This document shows, piece by piece, positions 1 through 5,632 of a stretch of 24,655 nucleotides of DNA. Source of the DNA: a virus; IMG/VR virus record IMGVR_UViG_3300030117_004379, positions 1 to 24,655 of that record, one strand, 5' to 3'. The notes under the pieces were generated by a model. It was not told where the DNA came from. It made no database searches and saw nothing but the letters and a program-made list of their open reading frames with translations. The translations under genes and the position numbers were made by a program. Position 1 is the first letter of the stretch; every line of letters begins with the position of its first letter.

Positions 1-164
1 TGACTAAGGATGTTTTGTTGTTTACCTCCATTAGTACAATCCCATTCTTTTCTCCAAGGTTGTTTACCTGATTCCATCAGAGTAATTAGTTCTTCTACTA
101 ACTTTTCTTCTGGAGTAGGTTTCTTACTCTTGGGTTTTGCTTTTGAGCGAGTTGCTGTTGTCAT
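1..164 (-). CDS. ArdC N-terminal-like (antirestriction/ssDNA-binding) protein, cut by window edge
   Basis: Starts at the ATG at 164 and runs off the left end, so only the first 54 codons are visible. After a basic Lys/Ser/Pro-rich leader, the segment KLVEELITLMESGKQPWRKE followed by W and, further on, GGKQQNILS matches the start of the ArdC N-terminal domain (helix, then PWRK.W, then a conserved N). In ArdC that domain binds single-stranded DNA, and short stand-alone versions are common in cyanophages. The start overlaps the end of the upstream gene by 41 bp. The family match is by eye on a fragment; the remaining domain motifs lie outside the window. Confidence 0.65.
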   Translation of the reverse strand, partial: MTTATRSKAKPKSKKPTPEEKLVEELITLMESGKQPWRKEWDCTNGGKQQNILS

Positions 165-357
165 TGGATTTGAATTGTTGTTGAAGTTTTAATGCAGCGG
201 CTTCCGCATCTGATCGAAGGGGATATGTAGTCCCCCACCAGACAGATTTACCGTCGTAGTACCAAGGTTTAAATTCATAAACCAATTCTTTGATAACAGG
301 CTCAACGCCACATTTATCTGGTACTAGATCACTATGCCGATAGGAATGAAATTCCAT
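124..357 (-). CDS. Hypothetical protein, 77 aa
   Basis: ATG at 357, stop at 124-126. An aromatic-rich middle (KPWYYDGKSVWWGTTYPL) is followed by a helical Ala/Glu/Gln stretch and a polar tail. I do not recognise the family. The W/Y-rich centre followed by a helix (RSDAEAAALKLQQQF) could be a small beta-alpha fold. It lies 6 bp downstream of the 58-aa membrane gene and overlaps the ArdC-like gene by 41 bp, so it is probably co-transcribed with both. No clear ribosome-binding site is visible. Confidence 0.7.
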   Translation of the reverse strand: MEFHSYRHSDLVPDKCGVEPVIKELVYEFKPWYYDGKSVWWGTTYPLRSDAEAAALKLQQQFKSNDNSNSLKSKTQE

Positions 358-363
358 TAGGAT

Positions 364-540
364 CTACTGGTTTAATACAATAATTAAACGCAGTATTATC
401 CCAGTAATTAAAACGTAGTAAGACCACATAATCCACATACCAATTTGGTTGTGTTTGGAACCACGTTTATAAGGATGTACAGCTAGATGAGGAGATCTAT
501 CCCACCCATCTACCATGTAATCTTTAGTTTTAATGGTCAT
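364..540 (-). CDS. Small single-pass membrane protein, 58 aa
   Basis: ATG at 540, TAG at 366-364. The N-terminal 35 residues are polar and basic (PHLAVHPYKRGSKHNQ). A strongly hydrophobic C-terminal helix follows, about residues 35-56 (MWIMWSYYVLITGIILRLII). The basic flank before the helix suggests an N-in, C-out topology. Its ATG shares bases with the TGA of the preceding reading frame (ATGA), which suggests translational coupling. Function is unknown; many phage early regions encode such host-membrane peptides. Confidence 0.65.
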   Translation of the reverse strand: MTIKTKDYMVDGWDRSPHLAVHPYKRGSKHNQIGMWIMWSYYVLITGIILRLIIVLNQ

Positions 541-671
541 GATTTAGGTAATTTACGATTGAAATTCCAGTGATCAAATCGTTGCCATAACAAATAAAGT
601 CCACTCAGAATTCGTTTAACAAATTCCTCCAGGAACAATATTGGTATGACAATGATTTCAAATAGATCCAG
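537..671 (-). CDS. Possible small membrane-associated protein, about 34-44 aa, uncertain start
   Basis: An open frame runs from just inside the end of the DUF2997-like gene to a TGA at 539-537, where it shares the ATGA overlap with the next gene. It contains a hydrophobic stretch (FEIIVIPILFLEEFVKRILS) followed by an aromatic, basic tail (LLWQRFDHWNFNRKLPKS). There is no ATG; the only candidates are CTG at 671 and TTG at 638. The protein-like composition and the exact stop/start coupling argue that it is real, but the lack of a standard start keeps confidence low. Confidence 0.4.
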   Translation of the reverse strand: MDLFEIIVIPILFLEEFVKRILSGLYLLWQRFDHWNFNRKLPKS

Positions 672-885
672 TCCAGTCATGATCTTCTAAGTACTCTATA
701 TACTTATTTTCTATTGAATTAATCTTCTTATAGAAATCAGCAGTATGAGTACGTTTTTCTACTTCACCTAAAGATTGTTCTATAGGTTTAGTAAGTAGAT
801 CACAACCATGTCCTGTAACACCTTCTACAATTTCTTGTACAGTTCCATCAGGATTGATGTTAAAGCGAAGAGTAATTTGAGGCAT
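658..885 (-). CDS. DUF2997-like protein, 75 aa
   Basis: ATG at 885, preceded by AAGGAGATTAATTA, a good ribosome-binding site. The N-terminal half (MPQITLRFNINPDGTVQEIV, then EGVTGHGCDLLTKPIEQSLGE) has the DUF2997 pattern: a short beta strand, an N.DG turn, then G..G..C..LT..IE..LG. That family is common in cyanobacteria and their phages and has no established function. The C-terminal third is polar and helical. The gene sits 3 bp downstream of the preceding 39- or 42-aa gene. Confidence 0.75.
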   Translation of the reverse strand: MPQITLRFNINPDGTVQEIVEGVTGHGCDLLTKPIEQSLGEVEKRTHTADFYKKINSIENKYIEYLEDHDWTGSI

Positions 886-888
886 TAA

Positions 889-1008
889 TTAATCTCCTTT
901 AAGATCTTCATAGATTCTTTTACGTTCTTGGTGTGTAAGATTTGGATGATCTTCACATACCATAATCCAGATAGGATCATCTGGATCATTGTTACCTTCA
1001 TGACTCAT
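889..1008 (-). CDS. Acidic hypothetical mini-protein, 39 aa
   Basis: Starts either at ATG 1008 (MSHEGNNDPDDPIWIMVCED) or three codons earlier at ATG 1017. I prefer 1008 because GAGG lies 9 bp upstream of it, whereas the same motif would be only 1-2 bp from 1017. The product is acidic in its first half (NDPDDPIW) and ends in a basic helix (THQERKRIYEDLKGD). Its start overlaps the end of the preceding 46-aa gene. No family recognised. Confidence 0.6.
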   Translation of the reverse strand: MSHEGNNDPDDPIWIMVCEDHPNLTHQERKRIYEDLKGD

Positions 1009-1138
1009 CTGATTCATCCTCACAATAAGGTAATTCAAAAATAACTTCTAAAGTATCAACATAGTCTGTATGTTTTAAAACTTTTACAGGACATTTGTTA
1101 TACCATTGATAGAAAGCATCATATTCTTTTTGACTCAT
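998..1138 (-). CDS. Hypothetical protein, 46 aa
   Basis: ATG at 1138 with a strong AGGAGG ribosome-binding site 8 bp upstream; TGA at 1000-998. The N-terminal part is amphipathic (MSQKEYDAFYQWYNKCPVKV) and the C-terminus is acidic (CEDESDES). The start codon shares bases with the stop of the 28-aa membrane peptide (TAATG), so the two are probably translationally coupled. Family unknown. Confidence 0.65.
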   Translation of the reverse strand: MSQKEYDAFYQWYNKCPVKVLKHTDYVDTLEVIFELPYCEDESDES

Positions 1139-1224
1139 TAATTACCTCCTAAGTAATAGTTGATTAGTAATAAAGATCCAATAATGGAACATGATTCCAT
1201 GAATGCACGAATGAGATTATGCAT
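1138..1224 (-). CDS. Tiny membrane peptide, 28 aa
   Basis: ATG at 1224 lies across the end of the upstream 101-aa gene (AAT GCA TAA read one frame over). Its TAA shares bases with the ATG of the next gene, and its last codons contain that gene's AGGAGG site. The product is MHNLIRAF followed by a hydrophobic helix (SIIGSLLLINYYLGG). Exact packing at both ends is good evidence that this is translated despite the small size. A membrane location is inferred from composition; function unknown. Confidence 0.5.
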   Translation of the reverse strand: MHNLIRAFMESCSIIGSLLLINYYLGGN

Positions 1225-1522
1225 TTTCAGATTGAATTTGTGATAAATGTTTTCTGAAACGAAACTCTTGTTCTAATCCCATTTGAGTATTAGCTTTTTC
1301 AACTTGTTCATGAAAGGCTTCTAGTATTTTTTTATCACCTTTAGATTCTTTAAACAAGTTGTAGATGAAAGCAGCAAGATCTATCTTTTCATCTTTAGTT
1401 AAAGCTACATAATTTTTTGCAGGAGATTCTTCATGCATTCGTTTTCTTGCTTCTTCTACATTTTCAATGTGTTGTAAGCATTCAACAAATTTAGGATCGT
1501 AGTTTCCTGGATTAATACTCAT
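1217..1522 (-). CDS. Helical hypothetical protein, 101 aa
   Basis: ATG at 1522 overlaps the TGA of the upstream gene (ATGA); stop at 1219-1217. The sequence is polar and predicted mostly helical, with charged stretches such as HIENVEEARKRMHEESPAKN and KESKGDKKILEAFHEQVEKA. No signal peptide, membrane segment or metal motif is visible. It belongs to a block of at least three coupled genes (2210 down to 1138). No family recognised. Confidence 0.7.
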   Translation of the reverse strand: MSINPGNYDPKFVECLQHIENVEEARKRMHEESPAKNYVALTKDEKIDLAAFIYNLFKESKGDKKILEAFHEQVEKANTQMGLEQEFRFRKHLSQIQSENA

Positions 1523-1824
1523 AGATCTGAATACTCGTCATTAAAATACCAAGTGATACTACTTGAGTGTTTATTTAAATAACTAATCCAGTCTTTGTCT
1601 GTATTAGGTTGAACTTCATCATCATCAAATTCAATTGTTGTATGAGCATCAACCAGTATGGTTTTATATTCATCTGGATGAGACATCTCAGGTGGATTTA
1701 AAATAGCTGGTTTAGCTAGATACTCATATTCAATTGTTGCTTCTACTTTTGCAGAAGCTTCAACTTTATTTATATGAGGTGTAGTTGTTAATGAAACTAC
1801 AGGAGCATCCATTACTGTTTCCAT
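1519..1824 (-). CDS. Acidic hypothetical protein, 101 aa
   Basis: ATG at 1824, with AAGGAG about 9 bp upstream, overlapping the stop of the upstream gene (TAATG). The N-terminal half looks like beta-strand sequence (APVVSLTTTPHINKVEASAK). The middle is acidic (TTIEFDDDEVQPNTDKDWIS) and the C-terminus aromatic (SSSITWYFNDEYSDL). An acidic, strand-rich, short protein could be a host-inhibitor or DNA mimic, but this is only a guess from composition. Confidence 0.7.
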   Translation of the reverse strand: METVMDAPVVSLTTTPHINKVEASAKVEATIEYEYLAKPAILNPPEMSHPDEYKTILVDAHTTIEFDDDEVQPNTDKDWISYLNKHSSSITWYFNDEYSDL

Positions 1825-2210
1825 TACTTTTTCTCCTTTTTGATGATTAGTTTTTCTGCACAGTTATAAGCTGTTGTTTTTATATAATCTTTTAATGCAT
1901 CAGGATCAATTAATTCACCTCGTTTATCTGAGAAAGGTAGATCAGACAATCCAGGAATTTTATGAATTTCTTGATCTAAGTTGTTGTAATCTTCTCTGGT
2001 TTCAGGTGAATCAAAGATACCACCTTCAGCATACCTAGAGAATAATTCAGGAAAGGAATTAACTATTTTAACTTTCCTTTGTGGATCAGATGCTCTGTAG
2101 AATGCCAAGCAAGCTTGTTCAGAGGAACCTGTGCCAAAGCGATCAAATAGATATAGAGCATAATCACTCGTATATTTATTTGTAATTGGAATTGGAGTTG
2201 ATTCAGTCAT
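1824..2210 (-). CDS. Hypothetical protein, 128 aa
   Basis: The first ATG is at 2210 (MTESTPIPITNKYTSDYALY). The frame stays open upstream to about 2327 and could start at a TTG at 2285, so the N-terminus is not certain. The product appears globular and helical, with LFDRFGTGSSEQACLAFYRA, RKVKIVNSFPELFSRYAEGG and a basic tail (CAEKLIIKKEKK). It heads a coupled run with the next two genes. I do not recognise the family. Confidence 0.7.
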   Translation of the reverse strand: MTESTPIPITNKYTSDYALYLFDRFGTGSSEQACLAFYRASDPQRKVKIVNSFPELFSRYAEGGIFDSPETREDYNNLDQEIHKIPGLSDLPFSDKRGELIDPDALKDYIKTTAYNCAEKLIIKKEKK

Positions 2211-2270
2211 AAGATGAATAGAATAAAATGAGTAGTGGGGACTAACAGGATCTAACTTAGTACCAGCCCT

Positions 2271-2417
2271 ATGGGGGGATTTCAAGCCCTGGAACCACTG
2301 ATACTCCTCGATGGGAACTCGATGTACTTAAAGATAAAGTCTGGAATCTTACCAGTTGGTCCGACCAGTAAGTATCTATCTTTAGAGCAGTTAGAAGAAC
2401 TCAGCTATGCAAACTGA
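2271..2417 (+). CDS. Possible plus-strand 48-aa protein in a GC-richer gap (or a structured RNA)
   Basis: ATG at 2271, TGA at 2415-2417. The product is protein-like (LLDGNSMYLKIKSGILPVG, then SKYLSLEQLEELSYAN) but has no ribosome-binding site, and its third codon positions are richer in G and C than in neighbouring genes. The gap 2211-2434 otherwise holds no gene. The same DNA contains an inverted repeat, CTTAC..TGGT..ACCA-GTAAG, around 2348-2372 and a CTCGATG direct repeat at 2307-2323. In an AT-rich genome such a GC-rich gap may equally be a structured RNA. Confidence 0.35.
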   Translation: MGGFQALEPLILLDGNSMYLKIKSGILPVGPTSKYLSLEQLEELSYAN

Positions 2418-2434
2418 CCACGCCCCGATTAGTT

Positions 2435-2593
2435 TTAATAATCCTCACTTGGTAATAAATAATTTATTTCCCACCAAGGATCTGTAGGTTCATAACCATT
2501 ACGTTCTAAGCATTTATAAACTATAGAATTAATAATAGTTTTTTCAGATTTTGTTAAGTGACTATAAATACACCATGTTTTTTCTAGGTTCAT
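2435..2593 (-). CDS. Hypothetical protein, 52 aa
   Basis: ATG at 2593, overlapping the TGA of the upstream gene (ATGA); TAA at 2437-2435. The sequence starts MNLEKTWCIYSHLTKSEKTI and has a helical core followed by NGYEPTDPWWEINYLLPSEDY. Two Trp residues and an acidic tail suggest a small folded domain. No family recognised; the coupling supports translation. Confidence 0.6.
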   Translation of the reverse strand: MNLEKTWCIYSHLTKSEKTIINSIVYKCLERNGYEPTDPWWEINYLLPSEDY

Positions 2594-2805
2594 TTAATAG
2601 TCCACCTCGGCTTTCTTACAGTACGTGTTTGCTTTTTACCAGTAGCATTGTACTTATCAGTCATAGTTAACCACTGAGCATCACCAATCTTTCTGCCATA
2701 CATATAAGCATTGACAGATTGATTAGGTTTAGGACCCGCTGGTTTTAGTTTTTTGAGAGTAAAGTTTGTAGCTGGTTTCCAGTCTTTGGTTTTCTTTGAG
2801 TTCAT
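2590..2805 (-). CDS. Basic hypothetical protein, 71 aa
   Basis: I chose ATG 2805 (MNSKKTKDWKPATNFTLKKL); an in-frame ATG at 2868 would add 21 residues inside the upstream gene. The protein is strongly basic throughout, ending KKQTRTVRKPRWTIK, with a central beta-like segment (AYMYGRKIGDAQWLTMTDKY). The basic charge would suit nucleic-acid binding, but no motif proves it. It overlaps the upstream gene by 77 bp in another frame and is coupled to the 52-aa gene. Confidence 0.6.
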   Translation of the reverse strand: MNSKKTKDWKPATNFTLKKLKPAGPKPNQSVNAYMYGRKIGDAQWLTMTDKYNATGKKQTRTVRKPRWTIK

Positions 2806-2941
2806 GATTTTTGCGAATGTGTTTGAGTTTAAGGTTGAGATTACAGAAGAATTCTGTATTTGTTTCACATAGAGAAATTAAATGTTCCATTTCGACTAAT
2901 TCAATTAAGCAAGTAATTTCTTCTTTAGTGAAGTTAGTCAT
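2729..2941 (-). CDS. Helical hypothetical protein, 70 aa
   Basis: ATG at 2941 (MTNFTKEEITCLIELVEMEH), 7 bp after the stop of the upstream gene, with GAGG about 12 bp before the start. The N-terminal half is a clear amphipathic helix pair of a type often seen in small phage proteins starting with FTKEE. The last 25 residues (ELKENQRLETSYKLYSQKTK and on) overlap the next gene in another frame and may be less constrained. Function unknown. Confidence 0.6.
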   Translation of the reverse strand: MTNFTKEEITCLIELVEMEHLISLCETNTEFFCNLNLKLKHIRKNHELKENQRLETSYKLYSQKTKTSGS

Positions 2942-2948
2942 AGGTAAA

Positions 2949-3212
2949 TTAATCCTCAACGATTCCTTGTATCCTTGGACCAAATGTTCGATCTATATGT
3001 CTATAAATGACACGATCTAAATGTTGATGACGAAGCCCATTTGTTTGATCTTGAACTTCAAGAAAAACACGGTCAGCTTCTTCTAAGGAGTTACAAGGAA
3101 TATAGCCTCGCCTAATTTCATAAATGTTAATTCTCCATGGACCTTTATCTTCTTTACTGTTTTCATACCAATTACTTAAATAATTAGTATCATTCCAGTC
3201 AGTATCTTTCAT
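2949..3212 (-). CDS. Hypothetical protein, 87 aa
   Basis: ATG at 3212, TAA at 2951-2949. The sequence has an aromatic N-terminus (MKDTDWNDTNYLSNWYEN), a likely beta segment (GPWRINIYEIRRGYIP) and a charged helix (SLEEADRVFLEVQDQ), then a His/Arg-rich stretch (LRHQHLDRVIYRHIDRTFGP). This strand-helix order resembles many small unclassified cyanophage proteins. No ribosome-binding site is obvious, and the upstream gap is AT-rich. Confidence 0.65.
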   Translation of the reverse strand: MKDTDWNDTNYLSNWYENSKEDKGPWRINIYEIRRGYIPCNSLEEADRVFLEVQDQTNGLRHQHLDRVIYRHIDRTFGPRIQGIVED

Positions 3213-3232
3213 GATGGATGATTTGGGTGTGA

Positions 3233-3264
3233 GTTATTTATAAATAGTCTTATTAATAAATAAC
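3233..3264. promoter_or_regulatory. AT-rich inverted repeat between two minus-strand genes
   Basis: Perfect 9-bp arms, GTTATTTAT at 3233-3241 and ATAAATAAC at 3256-3264, are separated by 14 bp. It sits in the 3213-3297 gap between two minus-strand genes, where no frame is open. It may be a weak terminator or an operator; no T-run follows on either strand. Confidence 0.35.
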
Positions 3265-3297
3265 AAATGAAGATAGAAGATGCAATGAAAATGTAAC

Positions 3298-3516
3298 TCA
3301 TGTTGTTAAATGTTCTTCAAAGGCCATTGTTTGAACATTGCCTGAGCCTTTAGCTTTCACCCAGTAAATCTTTTTAGAGCTGGATGTAAGTTCGTTAATC
3401 TTAACAATTCTGTAAGATTCGCCCTTAACAAGACTCTTGTTTGTAGTAGTAACTTTTGCAGTTACAGTATCACCTACTTGCATAGTTTTAATAGATTTAG
3501 GAGTGGAGTGCGACAT
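3298..3516 (-). CDS. Small beta-rich (SH3-like) protein, 72 aa
   Basis: I chose ATG 3516 (MSHSTPKSIKTMQVGDTVTA) over an upstream in-frame start because the beta-barrel-like core begins here (VGDTVTAKVTT, then KGESYRIVKI). The C-terminal motif KIYWVKAKGSG followed by AFEEHL parallels YYWIKHEGTG and QHRL in the gene at 5310-5546, so the two look like distant paralogues. The turn-rich strand pattern suggests an SH3/KOW-like barrel, with no evidence for a ligand. It overlaps the upstream gene by 20 bp. Confidence 0.6.
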   Translation of the reverse strand: MSHSTPKSIKTMQVGDTVTAKVTTTNKSLVKGESYRIVKINELTSSSKKIYWVKAKGSGNVQTMAFEEHLTT

Positions 3517-3994
3517 GTTCTTTCCAGGCTTTTGTATGCATCTCGTTAAGCGTAATAGGAGGTTCACCATAATTAATTAATTCAGCATCTGTTGGTTCAG
3601 GATCTCTTTCCCATCCCAGTTTAGTAGCTGTAATTAAGATTTCCTCTCTATTCATATCAGTGATGTTATGGTCACTATTTTCTTCTAAGAAGTCAGCAGC
3701 TAGATCTTCATCATCTGAAGTCGATTCATTTACTACTGCTTCAAGTCTTTGCTTTGCCCAGACATGTGTCGTAAGTATCAAAGCCTCTTTTAGTGACTCT
3801 TCTTTCACTTGATCATTATTGAATCCATGGGAGAGAGTCATTAGTTTTCTAGCTAGTGCTACAGAGAATTGTTTCCATGTAGATTCGGGAGTTAGTTCCA
3901 TTAACTTATAAGGAATAGATGTAGGTTCTGTTATTGAATTCCCCTTTGGCTGTTCCTCCGTGGGGGTGTGGGGGAATGTAATAGACATGTGCAT
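3497..3994 (-). CDS. Hypothetical protein, 165 aa
   Basis: ATG at 3994, with AAAGG about 8 bp upstream; ATG 3988 is an alternative. The N-terminus is Pro/Thr-rich and probably flexible. A helical core follows (KQFSVALARKLMTLSHGFNN, then KEALILTTHVWAKQRLEAVV), then an acidic linker (ESTSDDEDLAADFLEENSD) and a C-terminal WKEHVALHS. No catalytic motif or membrane segment is visible. It lies 2 bp downstream of the 138-aa gene and overlaps the SH3-like gene. Confidence 0.7.
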   Translation of the reverse strand: MHMSITFPHTPTEEQPKGNSITEPTSIPYKLMELTPESTWKQFSVALARKLMTLSHGFNNDQVKEESLKEALILTTHVWAKQRLEAVVNESTSDDEDLAADFLEENSDHNITDMNREEILITATKLGWERDPEPTDAELINYGEPPITLNEMHTKAWKEHVALHS

Positions 3995-3996
3995 TG

Positions 3997-4413
3997 TTAT
4001 ACCTTTGTTTCCCAGTACATTGGAGGATCTTCTGGATCAACAAAGCTTCCATCTTTAACTTCTAATCCTGTTACAGGATCAACTCCTGACCATTCTTTAG
4101 GATCTGAGTTATACATGGATTCTTTATCTTTCATCCAATCTGGGAGCATGTCATCAGTTACTTCTTGCTCGAAGTACTTATTTTCCTGTTCAGCCATGAT
4201 TTTCATTTTGTTGTCATGATCATCAGCAGCTATAAAAAGATTATCGACCTTAATCTCTTTGTCATAGTTTGTGTCTGATTGTTTCACAGATTTAGGGGAA
4301 TGCATTACATAATCCTCAAGATTGTGTTCAAGAAAATCAATCTCGTAGTTATCGAGATTCTTTACTCCAGATGGGAGTGGTTCTTTGAAATGATCTTTAG
4401 TCATAAGTTTCAT
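3997..4413 (-). CDS. Acidic hypothetical protein, 138 aa
   Basis: ATG at 4413, overlapping the TGA of the upstream gene (ATGA). The product is acidic and appears largely disordered with short helices. Typical segments are NYEIDFLEHNLEDYVMHSPK, QEVTDDMLPDWMKDKESMYN and DPKEWSGVDPVTGLEVKDG; the end is DPEDPPMYWETKV. I do not recognise it. Confidence 0.7.
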   Translation of the reverse strand: MKLMTKDHFKEPLPSGVKNLDNYEIDFLEHNLEDYVMHSPKSVKQSDTNYDKEIKVDNLFIAADDHDNKMKIMAEQENKYFEQEVTDDMLPDWMKDKESMYNSDPKEWSGVDPVTGLEVKDGSFVDPEDPPMYWETKV

Positions 4414-4610
4414 TTAAGTTGAATTTCATAATCAATAGATTTGATACACCAGCCTGATGCAGTTGTAAGTTCTTCGATTAAGTCATCTTCATCATCTGCT
4501 GACCAACAACCAATATGTTTACGAATAACATCTTGTTGTTCATCATTAGTCATGGGAGATTCATAATCATCTTTGAAATCAAAATCAATTGATTTAACAT
4601 TAAAAAGCAT
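4410..4610 (-). CDS. Acidic hypothetical protein, 66 aa
   Basis: ATG at 4610, overlapping the upstream TGA (TGATG) and preceded by GGAGGT. A beta strand with alternating polarity (MLFNVKSIDFDFKDDYES) leads into an acidic helix (WSADDEDDLIEELTTASGW) and a last strand (CIKSIDYEIQLK). The layout of strand, DDL..EL..ASGW.I, then strand is one I associate with small unannotated proteins in T4-like cyanophages, but the match is by eye only. Confidence 0.65.
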   Translation of the reverse strand: MLFNVKSIDFDFKDDYESPMTNDEQQDVIRKHIGCWSADDEDDLIEELTTASGWCIKSIDYEIQLK

Positions 4611-4789
4611 CAAGTTACCTCCACAGTGTCATAGATTTCTACATCATCACTACTAATTTCTTCGTAGTCATGGAAATCTGCTTCAAGCTTTCGTTCTGCT
4701 AATGCAGTAGCTTCTCCTTTAGTTTCTGCTTCATATGTATACCCATAATAGGTAAGACACTTTGCATAAACTCTAAATTCTTTAGACAT
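4610..4789 (-). CDS. Small alpha/beta hypothetical protein, 59 aa
   Basis: ATG at 4789, preceded by AAGGAGGTTTA, the best ribosome-binding site in this block. The sequence starts with a strand (KEFRVYAKCLTYYGYTYEAE) followed by a helix (TKGEATALAERKLEAD), then an acidic stretch with a final strand (SSDDVEIYDTVEVT). The pattern resembles small DUFs where a strand with a Y.YEAET motif precedes an A..LA..K helix. It is the first gene of a minus-strand unit and faces the plus-strand gene at 4887 across about 100 bp. Confidence 0.7.
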   Translation of the reverse strand: MSKEFRVYAKCLTYYGYTYEAETKGEATALAERKLEADFHDYEEISSDDVEIYDTVEVT

Positions 4790-4829
4790 TAAACCTCCTT
4801 GGTTGTAGTGAACTAAACAGTTTAATTAA

Positions 4830-4847
4830 GCGTCATATTTAGGACGC
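4830..4847. promoter_or_regulatory. Inverted repeat in the divergent gap 4790-4886
   Basis: GCGTC at 4830-4834 pairs with GACGC at 4843-4847 around an 8-nt AT-rich loop. A smaller inverted repeat, AACT-AAAC-AGTT, lies just before it at 4811-4822. This is the gap between a minus-strand gene starting at 4789 and a plus-strand gene starting at 4887, so promoters for both are expected here. I cannot pick out convincing -35/-10 pairs. Confidence 0.35.
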
Positions 4848-4886
4848 ATAGAATAGATGAATACTTATGTGATTCTGTGATTAATA

Positions 4887-5186
4887 ATGTTTGATCAAGT
4901 CATGCGATTAGCTGGTAACATTCTTAAAGGAAGCAATTTAGATCCACAAGGACAAGCTCAACGCCACATGATGGCAGCGAGAGCATCTAATATTGCTAAA
5001 CAGAAAGTTACTGTTCTACCTTCTGCTATGGGTAATCCAGCTGTATTGAGAGAACAAATATCTGGTCCAAGTGCTTTATATTCTCATCAGAATATGCCAG
5101 CAGTACCAATAAATCCAGGTATGGGTCCAATTGTTTCAACAGATCCAGCTGTACTTAGACAGTTAGCTGACGAAGGAAGAATATAA
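4887..5186 (+). CDS. Plus-strand hypothetical protein, 99 aa, probable virion-type
   Basis: ATG at 4887, TAA at 5184-5186, no ribosome-binding site. It is the only sizeable plus-strand gene in the left block. The product starts with an amphipathic helix (MFDQVMRLAGNILKGSN), continues with a His/Met-rich helix (AQRHMMAARASNIAKQK), then a Pro/Met-rich flexible half (SALYSHQNMPAVPINPGMGP) and a short acidic helix (AVLRQLADEGRI). Style and composition resemble the late virion proteins to the right more than its neighbours. Function unknown. Confidence 0.6.
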   Translation: MFDQVMRLAGNILKGSNLDPQGQAQRHMMAARASNIAKQKVTVLPSAMGNPAVLREQISGPSALYSHQNMPAVPINPGMGPIVSTDPAVLRQLADEGRI

Positions 5187-5194
5187 ATCTGGGA

Positions 5195-5265
5195 TCATGT
5201 CCTTCGACTAAACATGACGACTTACATAGATGCAATCATGCAGACCTACTTGCCTCATGCATCTA
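5195..5265 (+). other. Structured spacer with two inverted repeats and a 22-codon frame
   Basis: After the plus-strand gene, TCATGT (5195-5200) can pair with ACATGA (5212-5217), and TAGATGCA (5227-5234) with TGCATCTA (5258-5265). A 22-codon frame (MTTYIDAIMQTYLPHASNAQ and on, 5215-5283) overlaps the second repeat. TACGCTA occurs twice (5275-5281 and 5306-5312). The spacer could be a terminator region or a small RNA. No T-run follows the hairpins. Confidence 0.35.
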
Positions 5266-5309
5266 ATGCCCAGCTACGCTAAGTGTTTATAAACCTGGGT
5301 GATAATACG

Positions 5310-5546
5310 CTACGAAGGGGGGAGGGGAGCAGCAGCTAAACGATGTTGAGCATGCTTAGATAACTTCCCTGTTCCTTCATGCTTTATCCAGTAATAATAA
5401 AATGCACGACCAATCTTGTTCTTCTCTTTAACAACTTCAGTTACATAACCGTAAATACGTTCATTACTAAAGGTTGTAGCTGTATGAGCTTTCTTGTAGA
5501 CACGATCTTTTAATTGAAAGATTTGGCCTACTAGTTTGTTGGTCAT
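5310..5546 (-). CDS. Small beta-rich (SH3-like) protein, 78 aa
   Basis: ATG at 5546, TAG at 5312-5310. The segments LVGQIFQLKDRVYKKAH and RIYGYVTEVVKEKN, then AFYYYWIKHEGTG and HAQHRLAAAP, give a strand-rich layout. It shares the Y-W-[IV]-K-..-G-[ST]-G motif and the terminal [EH].[HR]L with the gene at 3298-3516. It is basic and could bind nucleic acid or be an SH3/KOW-like adaptor. No ribosome-binding site is visible. Confidence 0.6.
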   Translation of the reverse strand: MTNKLVGQIFQLKDRVYKKAHTATTFSNERIYGYVTEVVKEKNKIGRAFYYYWIKHEGTGKLSKHAQHRLAAAPLPPS

Positions 5547-5601
5547 AGATTCAAAATATTATTATTGGATAATCATAATAAAAATTAACGAAAATGACAA
5601 A

Positions 5602-5625
5602 GCCCTTGGAAATTAAACCAAGGGC
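5602..5625 (-). terminator. Rho-independent-type terminator for the minus-strand genes at 5633-6129
   Basis: A perfect 8-bp stem, GCCCTTGG / CCAAGGGC, with an 8-nt AT loop lies 7 bp past the stop of the 101-aa gene. In the minus direction the stem is followed by TTTGTCATTTTC, a U-rich tail. No other spacer here has such a clean terminator. Confidence 0.75.
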
Positions 5626-5632
5626 GTTGCAA

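Noticed and set aside
3239-3246. TATAAATA, identical to the T4-type late promoter
   Set aside because: It is part of an AT-rich inverted repeat on the strand with no gene downstream, and the same 8-mer occurs inside a gene near 2569.
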